Positions 53,832-64,000 of a DNA stretch of 64,000 nt are shown here, in pieces. The position numbers and the translations under genes are program-made. The DNA lies in NCBI GenBank assembly GCA_963920575.1, contig OY986967.1:7211166-7275165 (forward strand), read 5' to 3'. Under the pieces are notes generated by a model. It did no database searches. It was given only the letters and a program-made list of their open reading frames with translations, and was not told the origin of the DNA. This DNA comes from Narthecium ossifragum. Taxonomy: Eukaryota > Streptophyta > Magnoliopsida > Dioscoreales > Nartheciaceae. Each line of letters begins with the position of its first letter. The first letter of the stretch is position 1.

Positions 53832-56800
53832 ATGTCCGCTGTGGGAGATTTCAATGAGAACATGAAGTCAGATGACATAAGGAGTGGTTATTTGGTCCGG
53901 GAAGGTGATCCTAATTCTCAGTTATGTATTTTGGGCCCTTGTTTCATTCCTGAAAGTATTCCTTCCCTTGGTGTTGAGGAGGCTTTTCTTGTACATTTTT
54001 TTCCTACTTCTGTCGATTTGCCCTTTTCTGGAACCCTAAATCTCTCTTCCCTTTCTTCAAAAAACCCCATCATCTCATGGCCATTGGTTGATGACACATT
54101 TGTCAAATGGTATAATAGGATGATTGGCCATTCTGAGACTAGGTCAATTTTTTCTAATGCGGGTATCTTAGATTTCCTTGAGTTGAGCACCAGGGTTCCT
54201 CTTCAAGACTCTAATTTGCTTATTTCGTCGCTCCTTTTTTGGTCGACAGAATATAACAATTTTGTCTTTCCCTTTGGTTCGCTCACCATTACTGTGTTGG
54301 ACATATCGCTATTGACTGGCTTAACTCCACTTGGTACTTCTGTATCGGCCAATATGGACGTGTCCATGAAAGAAATTGTTTTTGAGGCCGATAAGAACTA
54401 CAGCCTTTTCATTAGTTACTATGCCAAGTTGTCTGAGAGCGATGGCCCTCCAAACTCTCTTGAACGATTAGCGTTCATTTACTATTGGCTTTGTAAATAT
54501 GTCCTTTGCCTTCCTGCCAAAAAACCTGTTAAGGGGTATATCCCACTCGCTCGGGATCTTTCTTCAGGCAAACAAATTTTTTCTCTTGCTCCTTTTATTT
54601 TGTCGGCCATTTATCGAGGGATGTATCTCATCCTTGAGCAGTTGAGAGAAGGGGGTAGTTTGACGGGATTTGGTCCTTTATGGCTCGTCCAATTATGGCT
54701 TAGAGCTTACTTCCCTGATCTTCACATGCCGCCTTCATCGTCATCGGCCAGAACTCAAGGCCATTTGTATCTTTCTTCATCTTCTATTCCCAAATCCTTT
54801 AGACAGGCGTTCAATTATTTCTATACTTTGTCCAATTTTTCTTCTTATCGTCCATTCAATCCTGAATGTCACCCATCGTCCATTAAGCCTCTACTTGATC
54901 TTTCCTCAGAATTAGAGTCTGACGAGAAGATATTGGCTTGGGCCCGTTTTTTTATCGGCTGTGATCTTCATTTTGATACGGCTTGGGGCAAGGCAAACAA
55001 TAAATGTGGAGTAGAAGTGTATGCTCCCAATTTTGCTGCTCGCCAATTTGGCCTTAAACAATCTTGGCCTGTGCCACCATACTTTAGCTTTAATATCGTT
55101 GCTAGGTTGCGATGTGTCTTATCAGACATGGAGCGAGTAATATATGTGGACAAGAGAGAATTGCTCCTTATTAAGAGGTTTAGGCTTAGATCTTTTGAGC
55201 CTACTAGCAAGATTGAAGCTAGTATCACTGACAGCTGGAAAGAAATGGTCGATGAACGTCTTTTCTTTGCTGACAAGGACCTAGTTTTTGAAAAGTTCAT
55301 TCCTCCAAGGGAGAAGAAAAGACAAAAGCAATTGGCTGTTAGTCATCGACCAAGTAAACGAAAGACAAAAGGTATATCTTCATCGTTCTCCTTGAATTTT
55401 TGATATCCTTTCTTCATCTAATACAATATGATCGATAGGTTCAGACAATGAGGGCGATGCGCCGCGCAAAAAGAAACGTGGAAAAGGCAAAACTATCGTC
55501 CAACCTCAACCATCTTCTTCTCCAAAAGATAAATCGTCTCCTCAATCGATGAATTCTGAAGATGAGGATGATGAACCACTTACAAAGAGACGTAGTAAGG
55601 GAAAAACTATCGTCCAACCTCAACCATCTTCCTCTCAAAAAGATCAATCATCTTCTCGGCCAATTGCAGAGGAAAAGGTTGATTCTCCCAGCAATAGTCA
55701 TCAAAGCAGTCAATCTGCTCATGCCACGTGAGTATCATAACATTTTCTTTCTTGTTATGTTTGTCTTTTTCTTTTGATACTTAAACTTTTGCATCTTCAG
55801 GACTGCGGTAGAGGTGGGCTCTAGTACTCCGAGCTCTTTGTATTCTTTGTCTCCTTCTCGACCTACAACCAAAGTTCATGAAGTTATGGTTGTTACATCT
55901 CCATCACAAATGGTTGAGGAACATCCTCCAACTTCTCCTGGTCAAGCTGATAAAAGTGTGTCTCTAACTTCCTCGGCCAAATCTTCTTCAAAGGCAAAGG
56001 CGCATGTACGTTATGGTGTTAGAATCAAACGACTCGCCCAAAAGAATTTAAAAGTATAGATAATTTTATTTTATTGATGATCGATTCAATCGACCATTCT
56101 CTGACTTTTAACTCTTTTAGGAGTCGAGGAAGCCAAAATCTGGTGGTCACGACTCTGGTCAAGAAGAGGAGGATGAAGACGATAACAACATCTTTGACGT
56201 CTTAAATACAACTCCATCTAAACCAGGTTTGTCATTAACTGGTAGAAAACTCGTTCATGGTCCGTATAGTTTTCTACGAGACCTTGGTAATGCGAGTTTA
56301 TCTTCTGTATCAGCTTCTCCTAATATTCCAGCTGCTTCAACTCAAGTTGAAGATCTCTCACCCAAAACCGTTAAGCCGGGCATCGCTGCCTCTCCAGTTG
56401 TTTCATCAACAGAGGCAATAAATGCATCTCCAACACTCCGCCGCGGTGTCTTTGAACAAGTAATGGTCGATATTATATCACCAACTTCTCATGTTCCAAC
56501 ATCAACTACTGATGTTCAAACAAGGGCGACTACTAAAAGCCCTACAGCCGCTCCCTCTGCGATGAAGACTTCAACTCCATCATTTGTTACACCCACTGCT
56601 CATCCATCCAGTTCTACCTCTTCACAGGTATTCATCGTTCAATTTGATTCTATCGATCATTTAGTGTTAACTCTTACTGACTGCTGGTTCTTTTCAGGGC
56701 GATCTCGCCCACTTGATGGATGTTGTCCAGGCATTTTCGGATTCGTGGCATGCTATTGTTACTGCCAAGAAAACGGCTGTTGATTTTGAAGTTGCACAAG

Positions 56801-57414
56801 GGAGTCAACATGCAGAATTCAGGCGAGCCTTATCCCAATGCCTTGTAATTTTAGACAAACTACCTGAAGAGGACTTCACCAGATTAGATAGTGAAGCACT
56901 GGACAAAGCCATAACACCCTTTCTCTCCGTGGATCCTACAGTCTTAGGATTTTCGTCCAGTGATATGGACGATATTCATAACATTAAGATCAAGATTGAG
57001 AGTCTGACTGCTGAGAGAAACAACTTGATGAATGAGATAGTTCTTATAGGGGAACGTCAAGAGCGGCGTACCCATATCAAAGATGTCATCAGCAATCGTG
57101 TCAAACAACTTCAGAAAAACACTGATGATATTGGCGAAAAAGAATCAGAGATTCTTGGTTACCAAAACCAAATGAAAGAGTTAGAGGAAAAAATCGCCCA
57201 GTGCACCACTCAAAAGAACTATCTCCTTCGCGAGACTACTCAACTGGCTGAGGAGGGCAACCAAATGATGCAAGAGTACGTCGCTTTAGAGGCGAATTCC
57301 TCAAAAGATCGCCAAGTCGAGTTGAAGGGTGAACTTGTAAAGAACAAGCAACGCTTTAGAGCAATCCGTGAAAAAATTGCTCTTTTATCTCAAAATCTCT
57401 CTTTGAAGAGATAA
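53832..57414 (+). CDS. Intact five-exon plant mobile domain protein, antisense in Tat element
   Basis: Exons 53832-55371, 55439-55727, 55801-56053, 56121-56627 and 56698-57414. All four introns start GT and end AG and phases join, giving 1101 codons plus stop without a break. The ATG at 53832 (MSAVGDFNENMKSDD) is the first in frame. Exon 1 holds a PMD-type domain at about residues 100-400: LFWSTEYNNFVFPFGSLTIT, LLTGLTPLG, LAFIYYWLCKYVLC, LWLVQLWLRAYFP. The middle is Ser/Thr/Pro-rich with Lys/Arg clusters (RKKKRGKGKTIVQPQPSSS occurs twice in variant form), possible nuclear signals. The last exon encodes a long coiled coil (about residues 940-1095). Position between pol end and 3' LTR, opposite strand, matches extra antisense ORFs with PMD/Transposase_28 known from Tat-type plant elements. 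PMD function in transposons is unknown; host MAIN/MAIL1 relatives act in silencing. Confidence 0.88.
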
Positions 57415-57602
57415 ATTTTGCTTGTCTAATATGAGCGATGAAATTTGTAATGTAACACTTTTGGCCGATATATTTTGTAATGAACAAATTTTGTTAATTG
57501 CTATCGTCCAAATCTTAAGGACGTATTTTGTCAATTGCTATCGTCCATATTTTAAGGACGTTTTCCTTCTATGCCTTTTATTCCATTTATGGGTAGTATT
57601 TC
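57415..57602. other. 188-bp spacer between convergent aORF and pol
   Basis: Contains two ~40-bp copies of TTAATTGCTATCGTCC / TCAATTGCTATCGTCC followed by an A/T segment and AAGGACG, so each has a CGTCC…GGACG dyad. It might serve as 3' end region for both convergent transcripts. Confidence 0.6.
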
Positions 57603-60535
57603 TTAAGGTATCGACCATTGATCATTGATCGATGCAACCCACCATCAATAGTTCTCAATTGATATGATCCATTTGGAAACACTTGATCGACCAAGTATGG
57701 TCCTTCCCAGTTGGGCGATCACTTTCCATATTTGGAATCATTACGATCTATAGGTAGGATCGTTTTCCAAACTAGATCTCCTTCTTGAAATTCTTTTGAA
57801 ACTACCCTTTTATTATAGATATCGGCCATTTTCAACTTTTGTGCCTCAATATTTTCTAAGGAAATAGCTCGTTGCTCATCAAGCTGTAAAAGATTATACA
57901 TTAATGCATCTTCATATTCTTCACTAGTTGAGCGATCTTATTCCATAACTCTGGGCGATAGAACATTTATCTCAGCCGGTAGCAGCGCTTCTTGGCCATA
58001 AACCAATTGGTAAGGCGTAACCTTAGTACTAGACTTAGGTGTAGTTTTATGTGCCCATAACGCTCTTAGTAAACCTTCATACTATTGCCTTGGGTTATCG
58101 TCCATCATCTTTCTTATGATTGACTTGATGGTTTTATTGGACGCTTCAGCTTGTCCATTAGACTGGGCATAATAGGGTGTAGAATTAGCCATATTAATTT
58201 TATACTCAGCTAAAAATTTCTTTACCCTAGAACTTACAAACATTGTCCCTTGATCAGACACAATTGTTTGTGGAATGCCAAATCTACATATGATATTTTC
58301 CAAAATGAAATTTATCACTTGATCATCAGAAACATTTTTTAATGGAATCGCTTCCACCCATTTAGTAAAGTAATCTGTCGCCACAAGTACAAACTTGTGC
58401 AACATGGACGATGGAGGATAAATTTTCCCTATAATGTCTATCGCCCAACATCTGAATGGCCAAGGCTTAACAATGATCGATAATTCACTTGCTGGAGCTC
58501 GCTGTAATGGACCATGTCTTTGGCATGCCTCACATCCTTTGGCATATATAGCACACTCCTCCCCCATGCGCGGCCAATAAAAGCCACTGCGCATTATTAG
58601 CCAGCGCATTTTGATGCCAGACTGATGTGCTCCACAAACACCATTATGTATCTCGGCCATTGTCAATTTAGCCTCATCAGGGTGCAAACAGCGCAATAAA
58701 ACGCCATCTGGTCGACGTTTATACAAAACGTCGTTTTGTAGAAAATAATGTATCGCTTTAAGACGAATTTTTCTATCAACCTTAAGCGATGGGTCTTTCA
58801 AAAAATTGACGATTGGGGTTCGCCAATCCGGTTGGTTATCGATTTGACTTACCTCGTTTGGTCGATCATATCGCTCTAATGCAGATTGTATTATACCAGA
58901 ACGAAAATCGTTCATGCCCCCCAAGTGTTTTAACACTTTATAGCCTGATGCTATTTGGGCGAGGGTATTGGCCTCATCGTTCTGTAATCTTGGAACGAAT
59001 AATAGTTCAAAATCATTAAAACGATTTAACAACATTAGAGCGATTTGATGAAATGGAATTAAGATATCACTATGGTATTTATAATGTCCAAGTATATGAT
59101 TAATCACTAATTGTGAATCACCTTTGATTTGCACATTTGACACTCCTAAATCTAACAAAATTTCTAGGCCGATGATTAGAGCTTCATACTCAGCCTGATT
59201 GTTAGTACATAATTGCGATAGAGTGTATGCAAATTTATATTTGCGTCCAATGGGCGATAGGATCGTGATCCCAAGGCCAGCTCCATTGACAGTTTTAGAA
59301 CCATCAAAGTACATCGTCCATGGGGTGAGCGATATGTTATTAATCTCTCGCTCTAACTCCTTTGGTATATCTACGCAAGGATAGTCAGCTAAAAAATCGG
59401 CCAATGCCTGGCCCTTAACAGCCTTCTGAGATACAAATTGAATATCAAATTCAGCCAATGTTAAAACCCAATAACTAATACGTTGGTGCAAAATTGGCCG
59501 AGAAAACAAGAATTTCAATACATTGAACTTAGATATCAAGTAGACTGTTACAGGTTTTAAATAAGCTCGAAGCTTGGTACACATAAAATACAAGGCCAGG
59601 CACAACTTTTCTATGGCCAAGTACTTCTGTTCATAAGGTAACAACTGTCTACTTAGATAGTACACTGCTCTCTCAGCTCCATCTTTTCCTTCTTGCGCCA
59701 AGAGACCGCCTATTGATCGGTATGTGGCAGCGATGTAAAGTTTCATGGGTTGTTCCAACCTTGGTGGCGCCATAACTGGTGGCGTTGATAAACAGTGCTT
59801 CAAGCCCTCAAAGGCTTGTTGATGTCGCTCTTCCCAGACGAAGTCGTTTTCATTCTTTAATCTTAGGAGCGATGAAAACTCTTGAGTTTTACCTGCACAG
59901 TTAGCAATAAACATTCTCAAAAAATTTACTTGACCAAGGAACTTTTGCAGTTCTTTCTTAGTCTTTGGAGGACTAGCCTCAATTATAGACTTTGCTTTGT
60001 TTTGGTCAAGTTCTATTCCTCGCTGATGGACGAGAAAACCAAGAAAATTTCCTGCTTGTACCCCAAAGGCACATTTCAAGGGATTTAACTTTAAATTATA
60101 CTCTCGCATACGCTCAAAAGTTTTGATTAACTGTGAAAAGTGATCGGCCATAATTGGTGACTTTACTACTATGTCATCAACGTAAACTTCAACAAAGTGG
60201 CCAATCATATCATGAAAAATTAGATTCATCGCTCGCTGATAAGTTGCACCAGCATTTTTTAAACCAAAAGGCACAACAACCCATTCATAACTTCCAAGTG
60301 ATCCTGGACATCTAAACGCCGTTTTATGAACATCATTATCGGCGATATAAATTTGGTTATATCCAGAATACCCATCCATAAATGAGTATATTTCGTGCCC
60401 AGCGGTGGAATCAACCAAATTATCGATCGATGGCATAGGGTACTCATCTTTGGGTGTAGCCAAGTTTAAATTTCTAAAGTCTATACAAACTTTAAGTTTG
60501 CCATTTTTCTTCTTAACTGGCACTATATTAGAAAG
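57603..60535 (-). pseudogene. Tat-lineage pol: RT, two RNase H domains, integrase (stops at Trp codons)
   Basis: An 813-codon open stretch (60523-58082) and a tail to the stop at 57603. RT: VPVKKKNGKLKVCIDFRNLN and the catalytic YVDDIVVKSP. Then a degenerate RNase H (YIAATYRSIGGLLAQEG), followed by an archaeal-type RNase H with all acidic residues (MYFDGSKTVNG, NNQAEYEAL, KGDSQLV, NDEANTLA), hallmark of the Tat lineage. Integrase has an HHCC zinc site (CGAHQSGIKMRWL…CEACQRHG) and DDE core (WAIDIIG, IVSDQGTMF, NGQAEASNK). Tail GPYLVDQVFPNGSYQL. In-frame stops: TAG 58082, TAA 57938, TGA 57719. The enzyme motifs are intact but the polyprotein is interrupted. Confidence 0.93.
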
Positions 60536-61033
60536 TCACTTTACATACCTGGCCGTTCTAATAAAGTTAGCGTTCAACAATCGTTCAATTTCTTTCTTTA
60601 CTTCTGGGATTATGTTTGGAGCAAAGCGTCTAGGCGCTTGCTTATATGGTTTAAAATTTGGTCGAGTAGGAAGCTCGTGCTCTACAATATTCCTATCCAA
60701 ACCAGGCATTTTTTTATAATCCCATGCAAAGCAATCTTTATAGGAACGCAAAATAGCAATGAGTTTGTACCTTACATCTTGGTCGATAAGCTTGCTGATG
60801 AAGGTTGGACGATGCTCCTCGCCATCACCAAGGTTGATTTCTTCCAAAGGGTCTTGAGCTTGCATATTTCCACGTTTGCCATAAGGGACTTCTTCCTCTT
60901 CTTCTTGGGGGATCTCTTTTAGACAATCTAGGTCATTCTCTTCTTGTGCAGCGAATGCTTCCACTTGATAAGCCATTAGTTTGGCTTTTAAGGCCGTTAC
61001 AGCGGCCTGATTTCTTGCAGAGTCTGAACTCAT
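60536..61033 (-). pseudogene. Tat pol: linker and RT N-terminal segment
   Basis: The ATG at 61033 overlaps the stop of the gag-protease frame as TGATG. It encodes MSSDSARNQAAVTALKAKLM, an acidic linker (EIPQEEEEEVPYGKR) and the RT start (FISKLIDQDVRYKLIAILRS, FAWDYKKMPGLDRNIVEHEL, APRRFAPNIIPEVKKEIERL, ANFIRTARYVK). It ends at a TGA (60536-60538) where related elements have tryptophan before LSNIVPVKKK, so one G-to-A change separates it from the main pol frame. Confidence 0.9.
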
Positions 61034-63267
61034 CACTTCTGATTTGTGGCCGGTGATCGGCCAGTTTTGGGTGCAAAGACCACTGAGGTTGGTCTTGCTG
61101 GATCGAACAGCTCCGCTACACGCTCCCTTAGCATAACTCCATTCTCATAGACTACCTTGAGTGTGTTTTCAAACTGAAGGAATTGCAAAGGGCCATAATT
61201 GCAGTTATAGAAAGATGCCTCCAAGGCATGAGTGTCCATACTGTATGGCATGTTGTCGGCCATAACTGATTCCACGCTCCCCTGGTCGTTCCATAAAAAC
61301 AAGCATTGGTGAAGAGACGAAGGAACACATTGACTGGCATGAATCCAGTCTCGACCAAGCAGCACGTTATAGCTGGTCGATGAGTCCATGACAAAGAACG
61401 CTGTCGTTCTTGTGACACTTCCAACCTTAATATCCAAAGGAAGGATCCCCTTTGCTGGGCCTGGAACTCCACTGAATCCGGTTAGTGTGATATCCGTGGG
61501 GATAAGATCACTATCGGTTTTGTGCAGCTTCTTCATCATTTTTGCAGGGATGACGTTCACTGCGGCCCCGGTATCAATTAGGACTCTGCTTACTGGGACA
61601 CCATTGATCTCGGCCATGATATGAAGAGGCCGTAAATGGCGCGTCATTGCTGCTGGAGGTCGTTCGAACACTGCATTGTTCAAACCTTGATGGGCTTTCT
61701 TGTGTGAACTGGCCGATGACTGAGGTTGATGGCTGACTGCTTTCCCCTTGGCCCTAGCTGCCACCTGGACGACCTCTGGGTTCTCTTGACCATCCCATGA
61801 TGGCCACTGTTGATCCTTTTGGTGTTGTTCCTGCTGTATCTCTGTTTCTTCCATGTCCCAACCAGTTGGAACGATTGGCACTTCACTAGCTTGCGGAATG
61901 TACTTGGCCACCTCAGACTTGGGAACCCACTTCTTCACAATGGGATTGCCATAGCAAACCAAGTAATCAAATTTTCCACTTGGTTGGCCCTGAGTACTGA
62001 TAGCTGGATTACCTGCCTTGTAGAGATCCATCAATAGCTTCTTTTGGGAGATGTTTCTTCTCGCTGCTTCCTCATTAACTTTAATGGGTACTTCTATTTC
62101 CACCCATTCCACATCCTCGACCATGGGTTCTTGTTCTTCATCTCCCCAACCAGTCGGAACAATTGTTGTTGATGTTGATGGTATGATTTGGGCGACAACT
62201 TCCGTCTTTTTTACAAGACGCTTCACCTTGACGTCTCCATAAACCCGGAGATAATCATATCGGCCACTTGGCTGGCCACCTGGTCCAACTGCTGGATTTC
62301 CTTCTTCATACAACTGCCTCAACAGCTGTTCTGTAGATATATTCCTCCTCCAAGCTTCTTCACCAACGTCGATTTTTTCTTCTACCTCAATGTACTCATC
62401 CTCCTGGTCGAGCACTAAGTTCACTGACGGTGAATTTTCCATTTCATCGACCAAGGTAGCCGATACATCTCCATCTTCCTCGACCAGTGTGGCTGACGAT
62501 CCATCATCGGCCAAATCTGATATGTCTGAGTCACTTTTAGTTGGACATTGTTGTCCAAGGCGGCTCGGCAGGATGTAGTTGTTCATGATGACTGACGGGA
62601 GTGTTCCGAATCTGATCACCTGGTTTGCTCCAGCCTCATCATCATCATCCTTGTTTGGACGATGGAACTTGCTCTTTGAAGACTCTATTGCATTAGAGAC
62701 AACAACATCCTCTTCAATATCTTCAGCCTCCTCTTCCTGACTTGGGTTAGCTTCCTGGGCTTGCTTGGCCTTCATCATCTGGCCATACTTCTTCTGGTAG
62801 CGGCGGTACTGAGTCCTTGTCATCTCCTCCACAGGAACTGACCGACGAGTATAGCAGTTGTAGTTGTACCATCGCTCTGGCTTGTAAGGCTGAGGCATAA
62901 AGCTTTTTGGGTACACGTGAGGCTTAACTCTGTTCCACTGCCTTGGCTGTGAATGAGGAAACTTGGTCCCGGAGAAAGGTGTCATCGGGCGACTGAGATC
63001 CCAATGACATCTGGGGCAGACATGTGGAATGGCAGGTTCCTTCCCTTTGTCTTGGCTAAGTCTTGTGAACACATCTGGACGACTGTCGTCCTCAGTCTCG
63101 TCAATGACAATCTTGAATTTTGGCAATTTGAAGTTTGCCATATCTGTCAACACCATTCCCACTGGAGCAGCTTTGGGGAATGGATTTGCATCAACTCCCA
63201 TGTGCTTGGCTGGGAAACCAATCCTTCCGGAATCAATCGCATCCTGCAAAACATTACGGAAAGCCAA
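61033..63267 (-). pseudogene. Tat gag C-terminal half and protease
   Basis: A 744-codon frame open from 63267. It starts in gag (FRNVLQDAIDSGRIGFPAK), passes a CPRCHWDLSRP zinc-like site, and a long region with two related modules: EEAWRRNISTEQLLRQLYEEGNPAV… GQPSGRYDYLRVYGDVKVK and EEAARRNISQKKLLMDLYKAGNPAI… GQPSGKFDYLVCYGNPIVK, each about 60 residues, i.e. an internal duplication. The protease near residue 565 has an intact VLIDTGAAVNVIPAKM motif and VLLGRDWIHA. It ends TGRSPATNQK with TGA sharing a base with the next ATG. Upstream it is cut from the rest of gag by TAG at 63301. Confidence 0.9.
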
Positions 63268-63300
63268 ACATTGGTTAGTGTGATGTGACCAAGCATTATG

Positions 63301-64000
63301 CTACTTACAATATCTTTTGTCCTTGATCTCATCAAGGCTTGGCATAGCATGTCCATCTTTCAATTTAACTTGTTTATCTTTGGGTAATTGATCAAAGATT
63401 TGATCTGCCTTTGAAACATCAAAAGAAAACTTTCGCATTGGACGTTTACCGTCTCTAATTACTTCTTTACCCTTAAGTTCTCGCTCGAGTTTGGCAAGAG
63501 CTTTACATATATAAAGTTTTCCTTTAAGGAGCTCGGCCAAACAAACATCGTTCATGTTGTAGTTTTCTTCATCTACTTCACTAACTTGGTTTATTTCATA
63601 GTTAGTATCTCTATAGTAAGTTCATTTGGAAGATGATTTCATCTGATCTTCTTCTCTCAACAACTGTTCATAGCGTATAGCGCTAGTCTGCAGTTGAAAT
63701 AGGTCAATAAAATCCCTATCTTGGAACTTTTTCTTAAGTTCAAAGGCTAATCCACTTTGAGCGATTTTCACAAATTCCCTTTCAGGCAAGGGAATAAAAC
63801 ACCTACTTCTCGCTCTTTTAAATCTTTGTAAGAATGTCTCAGCATTCTCATCTGGCCGTTGTCTAAGCTGAGCTAAATCGGCCATTGTTATTTCTGATTC
63901 TGACTTATAAAATTGAGAATGGAACGCATGTTCCATTTGCTGCAAATTTTGAATAGAATTGGGCGATAGTTTAATGAACCATGAATAAGCTACCCCGGAC
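63301..64000 (-). pseudogene. Tat gag N-terminal part (runs off the window)
   Basis: Two open stretches: from the right edge to 63622 (HAFHSQFYKSESEITMADLA, ETFLQRFKRARSRCFIPLPE, FQLQTSAIRYEQLLREED) and 63555-63301 (KFSFDVSKADQIFDQLPKDK, DEIKDKRYCK). The first ends at TGA 63622-63624; the second at TAG 63301-63303, where WH-type sequence is expected. The translation continues open to base 64000, so gag begins outside the window together with the 5' LTR. Confidence 0.9.

Noticed and set aside
54968..55300. 110-residue minus-strand frame in the antisense PMD gene
   Set aside because: Shadow of exon 1 of the PMD gene, no domain, and not in frame with pol.

Overview
This window is nuclear DNA of a flowering plant, probably a monocot: GC-rich single-exon ERF gene, Tat and other Ty3-type retrotransposons, CACTA and Mutator-like (MULE) DNA transposons, spliced genes with GT-AG introns. 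Nothing in it is bacterial or organellar, and no species can be named from the sequence alone. Almost all of it is nested transposable elements. The only clearly intact ordinary host gene is an AP2/ERF transcription factor at 41636-42199 on the minus strand.

Layout. 1-2950: 3' end and LTR of a plus-strand Ty3-type element. 2960-10074: decayed minus-strand Tat-type element (5' LTR, gag, protease), its gag split by a 2.4 kb solo LTR (6148-8525). 10075-11134: nothing recognised. 11135-11334: assembly gap. 11335-16140: minus-strand Ty3 element (gag, protease, RT, RNase H, part of integrase, 5' LTR). 16150-20840: AT-rich foldbacks, a MITE, a double CArG palindrome and two short decayed gene fragments. 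20840-23537: second solo LTR. 24120-35726: CACTA element with decayed TNP2-type transposase, a second Transposase_24-type gene, a solo LTR inside a TNP2 intron, an LTR-like segment, a perfect MULE-type MITE, and the CACTA 3' terminus. 35820-37319: 5' part of a Ty1/copia element with a SINE in its leader. 37540-39240: CT-rich minisatellite followed by joined fragments of two unrelated host genes. 41636-42262: ERF gene and compact promoter. 42482-44139: MULE with ~255 bp inverted repeats. 44186-49262: larger MULE-like element carrying a decayed plant mobile domain (PMD) gene and a solo LTR with a perfect 5-bp target duplication. 49771-50840: LTR-like sequence and a GATCGATC cluster. 52175-64000: a Tat-lineage Ty3 element on the minus strand, running off the right edge.

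The most interesting object is inside that last element. Between the end of pol and the 3' LTR, on the opposite strand, lies a five-exon gene encoding a PMD protein of about 1101 residues. All four introns have GT-AG ends, phases join correctly and no stop interrupts it, while the gag-pol of the same element carries at least six in-frame stops, four of them at tryptophan codons. A PMD gene of the MAIN-like type also sits, decayed, in the MULE at 44186-49262, so two unrelated transposon classes in one window carry this domain.

A second theme is short palindromes multiplied inside LTRs and leaders: GATCGATC pairs in the solo LTR family, GTGC-TTCAG-GCAC mini-hairpins in the copia leader, TATCG/CGATA dyads in the Tat LTR, CGGTCGACCG near the left edge, and an ACGCGTATAAA array in the first MULE.
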